64,000 nt of DNA from JAHJQZ01 sp963676075. Lineage in GTDB: Bacteria; Pseudomonadota; Alphaproteobacteria; Rhizobiales; Devosiaceae. The position numbers and the translations under genes are program-made. Shown here piece by piece: positions 34,772 to 43,722 of the stretch (its first letter is position 1; each line of letters begins with the position of its first letter). Location: positions 1-64,000 of the forward strand of contig CAXXNZ010000005.1 in assembly GCA_963676075.2 (NCBI GenBank), read 5' to 3'. The notes beneath the pieces were generated by a model. The model was not told the DNA's origin, made no database searches, and saw only the letters and a program-made list of their open reading frames with translations.

Positions 34772-35389
34772 TCAGCTTTTCTGGCGCATGGCGTCGAGAC
34801 CGGTGACAATCATTTCAAGGCCGGCAGTGAAGGCGGCGTCGCGGCCACCTTCCTGCATGGCGGTCAGGCTGGCTTCGAACGCCGGTAGTCGCCCGTCCGT
34901 CAGGGTCTCCGCCTTGTCCCAGCCAAGGCCATGTTCCTCGTCTGCCTGCTGGTCGATGACGCTGCCCAGCACAAAGGCATTGATCGTCAGCAGCGCTTGC
35001 ATGGCGATGAGCGGCGAAAAGCCTGCGCCACACAACAGCGTAATCTGCGCGTCGGTCTGGCCGAGCTGGTCATGCGAGGGCGGAGCACCGGCATGGACAC
35101 GCCCGCCGTCACGATGGGCGAGCAGCGCCCTGCGAATGCTTTCTCCATAAGACACAAGAAACACCCGCCAGTCGTCGCCTGCGCGCGGCGTGGCCGCGGC
35201 ATGGTGGGGGGCCAGAATGCTCTCATCTATTGCATCAAAAAGCGCCCGCTTGTTCTTGAAATGCCAATACAGCGCCGGCTGTTTGACCCCCAGTCGCTCC
35301 GCAAGCCGGCGTGTGGTGAGATTGTCGTAGCCGACCTCATCCAGCAGCGCGATTGCTTCCGTGACGATCTTTTTTCGCTCGATAGCCAT
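34772..35389 (-). CDS. tetR: TetR repressor
   Basis: A 205-residue TetR-class repressor. The N-terminal helix-turn-helix (EAIALLDEVGYDNLTTRRLA then ERLGVKQPALYWHFKNKRAL) matches the TetR(A-G) group that binds tetracycline-Mg. The C-terminal TetR_C domain includes GYDNLTT at the start and a family-like QADEEHGLGWDKAETLTDG segment. It is divergent from a Tet-type efflux gene, with three palindromic operators between them, so it should repress both itself and the pump. Ligand specificity is inferred from family only. Confidence 0.93.
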   Translation of the reverse strand: MAIERKKIVTEAIALLDEVGYDNLTTRRLAERLGVKQPALYWHFKNKRALFDAIDESILAPHHAAATPRAGDDWRVFLVSYGESIRRALLAHRDGGRVHAGAPPSHDQLGQTDAQITLLCGAGFSPLIAMQALLTINAFVLGSVIDQQADEEHGLGWDKAETLTDGRLPAFEASLTAMQEGGRDAAFTAGLEMIVTGLDAMRQKS

Positions 35390-35404
35390 GCCACCCTCTT
35401 GAAT

Positions 35405-35454
35405 TTATCATCGATAAGCATATTTATCGCCGATAAGTAACTTATCATCGATAA
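35405..35454. promoter_or_regulatory. Three tet-type operator palindromes
   Basis: Three copies of TTATC-N3-GATAA occur at 35405-35417 (spacer ATC), 35424-35436 (spacer GCC) and 35442-35454 (spacer ATC). Their centres are 19 and 18 bases apart. They fill the gap between the divergent tetR and efflux starts. Classic tetA/tetR regions carry two such operators; here there are three. Confidence 0.85.
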
Positions 35455-35476
35455 ATCATACAGGCGGAGCGGTACC

Positions 35477-36679
35477 GTGAACAAGGCTTTCCTCGTCATT
35501 CTCGTTACGATTGGCATCGACGCCGTCGGTGGCGGCCTCATATTCCCCATTCTCCCCGACCTGCTGACCGAGGTCGCCGGCAGCACCGATTTCGGTTGGC
35601 TCTACGGGGCGATGATTACTGCCTTTTCCATCGTGCAGTTCGTCTTCGCTCCTGTTTTGGGAGCGATCAGTGACCGCTACGGACGCCGGCCGATCATTCT
35701 GCTGTCACTTGCCGGCGGTTTTATCGACTATCTGCTGATGACCCTGTCGCCCTGGGGATGGCTGCTGGTCGTCGGACGTACAATCGCCGGGCTGACCAGC
35801 GCCAGCATGGGTGTCGCAACCGCCTATGTCACCGACATCACCGCCGAAAAAGATCGCGCCAGCCGGTTTGGCACCATGGGTGCGGTGATGGGCGCCGGCT
35901 TCATGCTCGGGCCGATGCTGGGCGGCGTACTTGCCTTGGGCTGGCTGCGCTCGCCCTTCCTGTTCGCCGCCGTGTTGAGCGGGCTCAACTTCGTCATGGC
36001 GTTGTTCGTGCTGCCCGAATCTCAAAAACGCGGCGCTGCGGACGAGACGCCGGCCCCGCTCGATCTCAAGCAGCTCAATCCGCTTGCCGCCCTTGTCTGG
36101 ATCGGCGGACTAAAGCAAATCATGCCGCTGGCCGGACTGTTCTTCATCATCAACATCATCGCCGTGGTGCCGGGCACGATCTGGGCACTCTACGGCATCG
36201 ATCGCTTCGGCTGGACGCCGCTTGAGATCGGCCTGTCCATGTCGGTGTTCGGCGTTGGCATGATGCTGTCGCAGGCATTCGCGACCGGGTGGTTCACGCG
36301 CCGCTTCGGTGATTTCAACACGGTTCTGTTCGGCATGGGCTTCGACACGCTTGCGTTCGTGCTGATGGGCCTGGCCGACCAGAGCTGGATGGGCTTTGCC
36401 CTCGCGCCGGTCCTTGCCCTTGGCGGCATCATCATGCCGGCGCTGCAATCGATGGTCACAAGCGCCACCCCGGACGGACAGCAGGGAAAGGTGCAGGGGA
36501 TCCTGACCAGTCTTGGCAGCGTTGCCTCCGTGATCGGGCCGGTGGTGTGCACGGCAGTCTATTTTTCAACGCACACCACCATGCCGGGCACGGTATGGCT
36601 CGTGGCCGCCGGACTCTACGTCGTGGTCCTGTTGTCGGTGACCGCTGCCAGATCGAGGTTTGTTCCTGCCTCGGCGTGA
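35477..36679 (+). CDS. Tet(A)-like MFS drug efflux transporter
   Basis: A 12-helix major facilitator (400 residues) of the TCR/Tet family that exports tetracycline-like drugs in exchange for protons. Diagnostic parts are MNKAFLVILVTIGIDAVGGG then LIFPILPDLL in helix 1, motif A GAISDRYGRRPIIL between helices 2 and 3, and the motif C region GAGFMLGPMLGG. The GTG start at 35477 has GGCGGAG upstream. It is controlled by the divergent tetR and the three operators. Chromosomal homologues are often not clinical resistance genes, so real substrates are open. Confidence 0.9.
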   Translation: MNKAFLVILVTIGIDAVGGGLIFPILPDLLTEVAGSTDFGWLYGAMITAFSIVQFVFAPVLGAISDRYGRRPIILLSLAGGFIDYLLMTLSPWGWLLVVGRTIAGLTSASMGVATAYVTDITAEKDRASRFGTMGAVMGAGFMLGPMLGGVLALGWLRSPFLFAAVLSGLNFVMALFVLPESQKRGAADETPAPLDLKQLNPLAALVWIGGLKQIMPLAGLFFIINIIAVVPGTIWALYGIDRFGWTPLEIGLSMSVFGVGMMLSQAFATGWFTRRFGDFNTVLFGMGFDTLAFVLMGLADQSWMGFALAPVLALGGIIMPALQSMVTSATPDGQQGKVQGILTSLGSVASVIGPVVCTAVYFSTHTTMPGTVWLVAAGLYVVVLLSVTAARSRFVPASA

Positions 36680-36966
36680 AAGCCCTGGCCTATGGGCTGG
36701 TTTGCAACGGCGTCCGAACGGGCGCCGTTCGCGTCTGCGACAAATTGAAATTCCCGCTAGCAAATGAATTTATAAGCCACTACATCCGTTTGCAGCGGTG
36801 TTGTGGGCCTTGAAACCCGCGCCGCTTCATCGTTTTCGCCTGCCTGCCTGCGCGGACTGTCGTGCCGCTGCCGTGTTTTGTCAGCTCTGGCTGTCAGGGC
36901 AAACCAAGTGTCAACCGGTGCGTGCGCACCCTTGCCGGCCATACCCGCGCGGCCCCGGAGATCGTC

Positions 36967-38196
36967 ATGAACAAGGCACTTGTCGTCATACTTGCCGCCG
37001 TGACGCTGGATGCCGTGGGTATCGGCCTGATCTTCCCGATTCTGCCGGCGCTTCTGCGCGATGTCGGGCATACGACCGAGGTCGCGACGCTGCTCGGGCT
37101 GATGATGGCGATCTATTCGGCCTGCCAGTTCCTGTTCTCGCCGGTGCTCGGCGTGCTCAGCGACCGTTTCGGGCGCCGGCCGGTGCTGTTGGTCTCGCTC
37201 GGTGGCGCTGCCATCGACTATCTGATCATGGCATTTGCGCCGCACCTGTGGATCCTTGTCATCGGACGGGCCGTTTCGGGCATCACCAGCGCCAACATGG
37301 CGGTGGCGACGGCCTATATCACCGATATTTCCACTGAACAGGAGCGTGCCAAGCGCTTCGGCCTGTTCCACGCCACCTTCGGCATCGGCTTCATCATCGG
37401 CCCGGTACTTGGCGGACTGCTCGGCGATATCTGGGTCCGCGCGCCATTCCTCGCGGCGGCGGCGCTCAATGGCATCAACCTGCTGCTGGCGCTGTTCGTT
37501 TTGCCCGAATCCCGAAAGGGGCAGGCGGGGGCTCGCTTCGATTTGCAGACGCTCAACCCGTTCAAGCCACTGAAATGGGCGCTGACCTTCAAGGCGCTGC
37601 TGCCGTTTCTGGCGATTTACGTCATCATGAACTTCGTCGGCACCATGTACGGAACGATCTGGGCCCTGTTCTCCGAGGATGTATTCGCCTGGACCGGCAC
37701 GACAATCGGGCTGTCGCTTGCAACATTCGGCGTTTTTCATGCCGGAGCGCAGGCTTTCCTGACCGGGCCGGCCGTGAAGCTGCTCGGGCAGCGCTGGGCG
37801 CTGCTGGTCGGCATGGCATGCGAAGTGCTGGCTCTTTTCCTTCTTGGCACTGCGGTGCATGGCTGGGTGTTGTTCGCGATGGCGCCGTTGTTCGCGCTGG
37901 GCGGCATCGGGATGCCAGCGTTGCAATCGCTCACCACGAGCCAGGTCGATGCCGACCGCCAGGGGCAATTGCAGGGTGTTCTGGCGAGCCTGGTCAGCCT
38001 CAGCGCCGTTTTCGGTCCGCTGTTCTTCAGCACGGTCTATTTCGCCGTTCGCGGCGACTGGCCGGGCCTGACCTGGATCATCGGTGGCGTCATATACCTG
38101 CTGGCGCTGCCCTTCATGCTGGGCGTCACGCGGCGGCCGGCGGCGCCTCTGCCCCCCGTTCCGCCGGTTCCACCAGTGCCTCCGGTGCGGGTTTAG
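36967..38196 (+). CDS. Second Tet(A)-like MFS efflux transporter
   Basis: A paralogue of the preceding pump (409 residues), with matching helix-1 segment MNKALVVILAAVTLDAVGIG then LIFPILPALL, motif A GVLSDRFGRRPVLL and motif C FGIGFIIGPVLGG. The C terminus has a proline run, PPVPPVPPVPPV, not seen in the first copy. It lies 287 bases downstream of the first pump and has no operator of the TTATC-N3-GATAA form in front, so it may be driven separately or by read-through. Probably an old tandem duplication, since the two differ throughout. Confidence 0.9.
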   Translation: MNKALVVILAAVTLDAVGIGLIFPILPALLRDVGHTTEVATLLGLMMAIYSACQFLFSPVLGVLSDRFGRRPVLLVSLGGAAIDYLIMAFAPHLWILVIGRAVSGITSANMAVATAYITDISTEQERAKRFGLFHATFGIGFIIGPVLGGLLGDIWVRAPFLAAAALNGINLLLALFVLPESRKGQAGARFDLQTLNPFKPLKWALTFKALLPFLAIYVIMNFVGTMYGTIWALFSEDVFAWTGTTIGLSLATFGVFHAGAQAFLTGPAVKLLGQRWALLVGMACEVLALFLLGTAVHGWVLFAMAPLFALGGIGMPALQSLTTSQVDADRQGQLQGVLASLVSLSAVFGPLFFSTVYFAVRGDWPGLTWIIGGVIYLLALPFMLGVTRRPAAPLPPVPPVPPVPPVRV

Positions 38197-38518
38197 GTTT
38201 CGGTTCTCGCGTTGGCACAACACGGCTGACTCGGATGGGAAACCGCCGGGGCACTGTGCTTGCGCCGATGCCGCAGCGCCTTTTCTCGAGCTACCGAACA
38301 CCCGTAGTGTGTTTTGTGAAGGGCATGACGGGGCTGCGACACATGCCGGCCAGAGCGAAAATTCAGCGTCGTTTTGCCCGGTTTCCACCGCCCTAAGGGG
38401 TTTTGAAACGCTGATTTTGCTGAAACGCCCGGAAATCCTTGCCTTTTGGCCAGAATCGCAAAAATGTGACGGCGTTTTGCGAGGCTCCGCGCGGGCCGCA
38501 CAATTTCGAGGAACAATG
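38197..38518. other. Interval before hupB
   Basis: About 320 bases with no coding frame of its own. It ends with GAGGA, the ribosome-binding site of hupB. A plausible promoter should lie here but none stands out. Confidence 0.4.
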
Positions 38519-38791
38519 ATGAACAAGAACGATTTGACCACCGTCGTCGCCGACAAGTCCGGCTTGAGCAAAAGCCAGGCCGCCGAAGCTGTCGACGCAG
38601 TGTTCGAGGCAATTACCTCTGCCCTGAAGTCGGGCGACGAAGTGCGCCTGGTTGGTTTCGGTACCTTTGCCGTTTCCCAGCGCAAGGCCAGCAAGGGTCG
38701 CAACCCAGCGACCGGTGCCGAGATCGATATCCCGGCGTCGAACCAGCCGAAGTTCAAGGCCGGCAAGGGCCTGAAGGACGCGCTGAACTAG
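38519..38791 (+). CDS. hupB: DNA-binding protein HU
   Basis: Histone-like HU, 90 residues, dimeric, bends and compacts DNA. Features are the N-terminal helices MNKNDLTTVVADKSGLSKSQ, then the signature GFGTFAVSQRKASKGRNPAT and the DNA-inserting arm with NP. Two adjacent ATG codons occur (38516 and 38519); the second is six bases from GAGGA and gives the standard N terminus. It follows lon and the tet cluster; lon-hup order is common in this group, so the tetR-pump region looks like an insertion between them. Confidence 0.97.
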   Translation: MNKNDLTTVVADKSGLSKSQAAEAVDAVFEAITSALKSGDEVRLVGFGTFAVSQRKASKGRNPATGAEIDIPASNQPKFKAGKGLKDALN

Positions 38792-39131
38792 CCTCGGCAC
38801 GCGAAAAGACGCCGATTCGCCTTTTGGAAATGGGGTCGTCGAGACCGCATTTCCGGGCGAAGCGGTGCCATTTCGCTGCTGCGGATGTGCGCTCGCTCCA
38901 AGCCGGAGTGTCGGTGTATCCGGTGCGTAAACGAGCTGTGCGCGTGAAAGATCCTTTCCGTGTTCAGCAAAAACACCGGCCTTGAAGGGTCTTGCCACAG
39001 GCAAGGCCCTTTGGCGTATCGGGCCGGCATTGTGCCATGTCTCTTGACGGGCAGGGGCCTTGCACTTAGGTGATGGCTGGCCGCGCGAGCGGCTGTTCAG
39101 GCGGTGCCGCATTGGCGCCGCGTCAGGTCGG
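38792..39131. other. Gene-free interval between hupB and tRNA-Val
   Basis: About 340 bases with no coding frame. The only structure seen is a stable hairpin at 38985-39012 (AAGGGTCTTGCC / GGCAAGGCCCTTT). It could act as a terminator although the T run is short. Confidence 0.5.
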
Positions 39132-39207
39132 GGGCGGTTAGCTCAGTTGGTAGAGCGCCACGTTTACACCGTGGATGTCGGCGGTTCGAGCCCGTCACCG
39201 CCCACCA
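39132..39207 (+). tRNA. tRNA-Val (anticodon UAC)
   Basis: A 76-base tRNA with CCA encoded. The acceptor arms GGGCGGT and ACCGCCC pair. The anticodon stem CCACG/CGTGG holds loop TTTACAC with anticodon TAC. The D-loop GCTCAGTTGGTAGAGC and T-loop GGTTCGAGCCC are standard. Confidence 0.97.
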
Positions 39208-39250
39208 GACATCAGATCCTTTTGCACAACCCATGCCGCGCGTCGGGGCC

Positions 39251-39889
39251 ATGACAAACGGCAGCGACCTCGAGGCCGAACTGCGCGCGCGTTTGCGCCT
39301 GAGAAGCTTTCCCGAATTCCACAATCTGCGCCTCTGGCTCGCCCATTCAGGCAGCGGACTCGGAGACCTTGCCGAACGGTGGAACGCTGGCGCGCCCTAT
39401 TGGGGCTTTCCCTGGCCGGGCGGGCTGGCGCTGGCCGGATATCTTGTGGCGAATCCGGATCGCGTCCAGGGCCGGCATGTCGTCGATTTCGGAGCCGGAT
39501 GCGGGCTTGTCGGCATCACGGCGCATTATTGCGGCGCTAAAAGCGTCAGTTTCCTTGAAACCGATGCGCTCGCCGCTGCGGCCGCCCGACTCAATGCCGG
39601 CGAAAACGGGCTTGAACCCGCCGACCTGACGCTGGAGACACTGGCGCCGAGCGATGTGGTGCTGGCCGGCGACATGTTTTACGACGCGGATGTTGCAAGC
39701 CGCAGCCTTGCGCGGTTGAGCGCCCTGACGGCGCGCGGAATCGATGTGCTCATCGGCGACCCGTATCGGCCCGATCTGCCTGTTGACCATTTGGTCGAAC
39801 TTGCCAGGACGGATGTGCGCGAGGTCGGCGCGTCCGAGACGGCGCTGGCAGTCACGGCAGGCGTTTTTGCCTTGCGCTCGGACGCATGA
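39251..39889 (+). CDS. METTL20-like protein lysine methyltransferase
   Basis: A 212-residue class I SAM methyltransferase. The segment APYWGFPWPGGLALAGYL followed by HVVDFGAGCGLVGITAHY (about residues 41-93) and DVVLAGDMFYD is the pattern of the ETFB lysine methyltransferase (METTL20/ETFBKMT) group, which methylates electron-transfer flavoprotein beta. Bacterial members exist in Rhizobiales. The ATG at 39251 is listed; ATG 39233 would add six residues. The target protein is not encoded nearby, so the substrate is inferred. Confidence 0.8.
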   Translation: MTNGSDLEAELRARLRLRSFPEFHNLRLWLAHSGSGLGDLAERWNAGAPYWGFPWPGGLALAGYLVANPDRVQGRHVVDFGAGCGLVGITAHYCGAKSVSFLETDALAAAAARLNAGENGLEPADLTLETLAPSDVVLAGDMFYDADVASRSLARLSALTARGIDVLIGDPYRPDLPVDHLVELARTDVREVGASETALAVTAGVFALRSDA

Positions 39890-40185
39890 GACGAATCTGC
39901 ATCCGTAGCTCGCACAAAAATGCATTTTGCCGGAATCGATGATGAAAATCACAGGCAGGGGGACCGCGTTGCCAGACCGGATGGCTGATCTTGCAAATGG
40001 ATGAAAAAGTGTGATTCAGGCGGTCTTTGCAGGCAATGAGGGGGTTGATTTTCGCTTCGGACGAAGCCGCGAGTCGATAGCGTGACAACTATCTCGATTT
40101 GCTGGCGCAATGTGCTTGACTTGGTCCCGAGCGACGGCTAAACGGACGCGACCTTTCGCGGTGCCAAGCATCGGCACGCGTCGGA
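39890..40185. other. Gene-free interval between METTL20-like gene and tRNA-Asp
   Basis: About 300 bases with no coding frame, repeat or terminator that I can support. It presumably contains the tRNA-Asp promoter; TTGACTTG at about 40117 is a plausible -35 region. Confidence 0.4.
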
Positions 40186-40262
<77 letters not shown>

Positions 40263-40499
40263 GTCTCATTCCAAAAGATCTGGTGGGTTCGCCGCGTTGG
40301 CATGACGCGGTTCTTCTGGCTGCGCATTCGCCTTTGCGTCTGTGGCGCCCTTGCACCCCTTGCATCAGCGAACCGTGACAATTTGCGCCGGAAAACCGGC
40401 CATGGATGAACGGAAGCGAACCGATTTGCCGAGCGAACAGATTGACGTCCGCGCGCAAAAAAAACCAACATGCCCTCCGATTGAAGGAGGAACCAATCC

Positions 40500-41474
40500 A
40501 TGATCCGCAAAACGATTTTCGCCGCGGCCGCACTTGCCGCCGCCGCGCTTGCCGGACCGGCCTTGGCTGCCGACTGGCCCAATGGCTCACTGCATGTTTA
40601 TGTCGGATTTCCGGCAGGCTCGTCGCCCGACACCATTGCCCGCCTGATCGCCGAACCGCTGGCCGACGCGCTTGGACAGCCGGTCGTCGTCGAGAACAAG
40701 CCTGGCGCCGGCGGGGCCATCGGCGTGCAGCAGATGCTGGCGCACAAGGATGATGGACTGAGCTTCGGTGTCACCATCAACGGCCCGCTGACCACGGCGC
40801 CGCGCATGATCGCCGACTTGAGCTACGATCCGATGACCGATATCGCCCCGGTCTCGCTGATTGCCACCACGCCGCTGGTGCTGGCCGTCGCCGCCGATTT
40901 CCCGGCCGATTCGGTCGCCGATTTCATCGCCAAGGCCAAGGCGGCCCCGGGCGACATCAGCTACGGCTCGGTCGGCCACGGTTCGGGCGCGCACCTGACC
41001 GCCGAACTGTTCGCCTCCGAGGCGGGCATCGACATGCTGCACGTGCCATTCGCTTCCTACGCCGAGGTCACGACCTCGATCATGGGCGGCGAGATCGACG
41101 CCGGCTTCATGGCGCCGTCGGCGGCCCTGCCGCATGCGGAAGCCGGCAAGATGAAAATGCTCGGCATCACTTCGACGACGCCGTTCCCGCAGGTGCCCGA
41201 CGTGCCGGTGATCGCCGGACAGGCCGGCATGCCGGCGGACTTCCGCGCCGAGCTGTGGGATGCCTTCATCGCGCCCGCTGGCACCGATCCTGCGGTGATC
41301 GACAGGCTCAGCACCGAAATCACCATGATCCTCAATGATCAGGCTGTCGTCGACAAGCTCCTCGCCATCGGCTGGAAGGTCGAGAACGGCGGACCTCAGG
41401 TTCTGGCCGATCGCATCGCCACTGATACCGGCGTGTGGGGCAAGGTGCTCGACCGCATCGGCGTCGCCAAATAG
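40500..41474 (+). CDS. tctC: TctC/Bug-family periplasmic solute receptor
   Basis: Substrate-binding protein of a tripartite tricarboxylate transporter (TTT). The 324-residue precursor has a Sec signal peptide (cleavage after AALAGPALA, about residue 23). The Bug fold core follows, with VYVGFPAGSSPDTIARLIAE, VVENKPGAGGAIGVQQMLAH, SVGHGSGAHLTAELFASEAG and LHVPFASYAEVTTSIMGGEI. Substrates of the family include citrate and other carboxylates; the specific ligand cannot be read. A strong GAAGGAGGAACC precedes the ATG. tctB and tctA follow on the same strand. Confidence 0.95.
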   Translation: MIRKTIFAAAALAAAALAGPALAADWPNGSLHVYVGFPAGSSPDTIARLIAEPLADALGQPVVVENKPGAGGAIGVQQMLAHKDDGLSFGVTINGPLTTAPRMIADLSYDPMTDIAPVSLIATTPLVLAVAADFPADSVADFIAKAKAAPGDISYGSVGHGSGAHLTAELFASEAGIDMLHVPFASYAEVTTSIMGGEIDAGFMAPSAALPHAEAGKMKMLGITSTTPFPQVPDVPVIAGQAGMPADFRAELWDAFIAPAGTDPAVIDRLSTEITMILNDQAVVDKLLAIGWKVENGGPQVLADRIATDTGVWGKVLDRIGVAK

Positions 41475-41590
41475 ACGCCCTGTTTCCGGGCCGCTGCGTC
41501 AGCTTATGGTTGCGCAGCGGCCTCTCTCTTGCCTGGTTGCGCTCGAGAGCGGATAACCGCAAAAAACGCAAAATGCTCTGAGGGTGGCCA

Positions 41591-42043
41591 ATGCAGCGTG
41601 ACGTGCACGATCTGTGGTGGGGCGGGTTTCTCGCGCTGTTCGGCCTTGCCGTGGCGATCTACGCCGCGCTCAGCTACGACATCGGCACGCTGCGGCAAAT
41701 GGGGCCGGGCTTTTTTCCGCTCGTGCTCGGCGGCGTGCTGGCCGTGCTCGGGGTGCTGATTGTCATCCCGGCGCTGATGCGCGAATCGGAAAAGCGCCCC
41801 ATCGCCTGGCGGGAGATGCTGGCGGTCTCCGCCGCGCTTCTGGTGTTCGGACTGCTGCTCGATCGCGTCGGTATTGCCATCACGACGCCACTGACCGTGC
41901 TGCTGGCAACATCGGTCGCGCCACACAAGGGCATTGTCTGGCGGCTGGCGCTGGCGGCGATCATCACGGTGCTCACCTGGGCCGTGTTCGTTTTCGCCCT
42001 CAAGATGCCACTTCCGGTCTGGCCGCGGGGGCTTGTGCCATGA
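41591..42043 (+). CDS. tctB: TctB, small membrane subunit of the TTT transporter
   Basis: A 150-residue inner-membrane protein with four predicted helices (about residues 10-30, 40-60, 75-95, 120-142). The family motif DIGTLRQMGPGFFPLVLGG lies after the first helix. TctB is the poorly conserved small subunit of the transporter; its partner TctA overlaps its stop by four bases (ATGA), so the two are coupled. It follows tctC after about 117 bases. Confidence 0.92.
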   Translation: MQRDVHDLWWGGFLALFGLAVAIYAALSYDIGTLRQMGPGFFPLVLGGVLAVLGVLIVIPALMRESEKRPIAWREMLAVSAALLVFGLLLDRVGIAITTPLTVLLATSVAPHKGIVWRLALAAIITVLTWAVFVFALKMPLPVWPRGLVP

Positions 42044-43545
42044 GCCCGCTCGACGGATTGATGCATGGGCTGAGCGTTGCGCTGCAGCCCTCGATCCTGG
42101 TGTTCTCGCTGCTAGGCGCCATTCTGGGCACGTTCGTCGGCGTGTTGCCGGGCATTGGTGCCATGGCGGCGATCACGCTGTTGCTGCCGATCAGCTACTA
42201 CATCTCGCCGGAAGCGGCGATCGTCATGCTGGCCGGGGTCTATTACGGCGCCCAGTACGGCGGGGCGGTGGCCTCGATCCTTTTGTGCCTGCCGGGCACG
42301 CCGCAATCGGTCGTCACCACGCTCGACGGTTATCCCCTGGCGCGCAACGGCCGGGCGGGGCTGGCGCTGTTCACCTCGATGATCTCGTCGTTTTCCGGCT
42401 CGATCTTCGGCATCATCGTGCTGGTGCTGCTGGCCGGCTGGCTGTCGCAGATGGCGACGCAGTTCGGCGCCGCCGACTATGCCGCCATGATGATCATGGG
42501 GCTGATCGCGGCATCGACAATCGGTTCGGCGCGCCCGGCCAAGAGCCTGGCCATGGTGGTCGTCGGACTCATCCTCGGCCTGATCGGCACCGACGTAAAT
42601 TCGGGCGTGCAGCGCTTCACCTTCGGCCAGACCGAACTGATGGACGGGCTCAATCTGGTGGCGCTGGCCATGGGGCTGTTCGGCGCTGCCGAGGTCATCA
42701 ACAACATCCGCAAGACCGAACGCCACACGCCGCCGGACAGGGTGAGGCTCAGCTCGCTGGTGCCGAGCTGGTCGGAACTCAAGCGCCTGCCGCTGCCGAT
42801 CCTGCGTGGGGCCTCGCTCGGCAGCTTCTTTGGTGCGCTGCCGGGCACCGGCTCGACGATCTCGTCCTTTCTTGCCTATGCGCTGGAGCGCAAGGTTTCC
42901 AAAACGCCCGAGAAGTTCGGCACTGGCGAGGTCGAGGGCATATCCGGCCCAGAAGCGGCCAACAATTCCGCCTCGATCACTGCCTTTGTGCCGACACTGA
43001 CGCTCGGCATCCCCGGCGATCCGATCATGGCGCTGATGCTCGGAGCGCTGGTTCTGCACGGGGTCCAGCCGGGGCCGCAGATGCTTGAGGCGCGGCCGGA
43101 CATGTTCTGGGGGCTGGTTGTCAGTTTCGGCATTGGCAACCTGTTCCTGTTGCTGGTCAACCTGCCGTTGATCGGCATCTGGGTGTCGATGCTGCGCATC
43201 CCGTTCCGCTGGTTGTACCCGGCGATCATCGTCTTCATCAGCCTCGGGGTCTACTCGGTGCGCGGGTCGAGCCTCGACATCGCCATGGTCGCCGGAATTG
43301 GCATCGTCGGGCACGCGCTGGCACAGGCAAAATTCAACCCGGCGCTGTTGCTGCTCGGTTTCGTGCTGGGGCCGCTGATTGAAACCAATCTGAGGCGCGC
43401 CATGCTGATTTCCCGTGGCGACCCGATGGTTTTTATCGAAAGACCGATTTCCTGCTTCTTTGTCATTGCGACGGTGGCACTTGTTATCTGGCCGCTCGTC
43501 AAAGTGTTGCGGGACAAGGTCTCGGTCAGGCAAGAATCACTGTAA
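42040..43545 (+). CDS. tctA: TctA, large permease of the TTT transporter
   Basis: A 501-residue, roughly 12-helix permease that carries the solute across the inner membrane, driven by ion gradient. The duplicated TctA signatures are present: GVLPGIGAMAAITLLLPISY near residue 32 and FFGALPGTGSTISSFLAYAL near 265. EGISGPEAANNSASITAFVP then TLTLGIPGD is also typical. The ATG at 42040 overlaps tctB. The operon is followed by a GntR-family regulator on the same strand that may control it. Confidence 0.95.
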   Translation: MSPLDGLMHGLSVALQPSILVFSLLGAILGTFVGVLPGIGAMAAITLLLPISYYISPEAAIVMLAGVYYGAQYGGAVASILLCLPGTPQSVVTTLDGYPLARNGRAGLALFTSMISSFSGSIFGIIVLVLLAGWLSQMATQFGAADYAAMMIMGLIAASTIGSARPAKSLAMVVVGLILGLIGTDVNSGVQRFTFGQTELMDGLNLVALAMGLFGAAEVINNIRKTERHTPPDRVRLSSLVPSWSELKRLPLPILRGASLGSFFGALPGTGSTISSFLAYALERKVSKTPEKFGTGEVEGISGPEAANNSASITAFVPTLTLGIPGDPIMALMLGALVLHGVQPGPQMLEARPDMFWGLVVSFGIGNLFLLLVNLPLIGIWVSMLRIPFRWLYPAIIVFISLGVYSVRGSSLDIAMVAGIGIVGHALAQAKFNPALLLLGFVLGPLIETNLRRAMLISRGDPMVFIERPISCFFVIATVALVIWPLVKVLRDKVSVRQESL

Positions 43546-43722
43546 TCTGCTCTCACGACACAGTCGTACCGCTAGCCAATTTCTCTCCGATTGGCTGGCT
43601 CTGCTCGCGAATAGTGTGCCTTGTGGCATCAATTGCGCCGGCATCGCGCGCGGATGGCTTGTTACGCCAAGTCATTGGCGCGACTATAGGATCTAGGTCC
43701 TGAACAGGGGAGGTATCGCATC

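Noticed and set aside
41614..42040. 643-residue frame fusing a TctB-region extension to TctA
   Set aside because: The first 142 residues are tctB read in the wrong frame. The ATG at 42040, overlapping the tctB stop, is the true tctA start.
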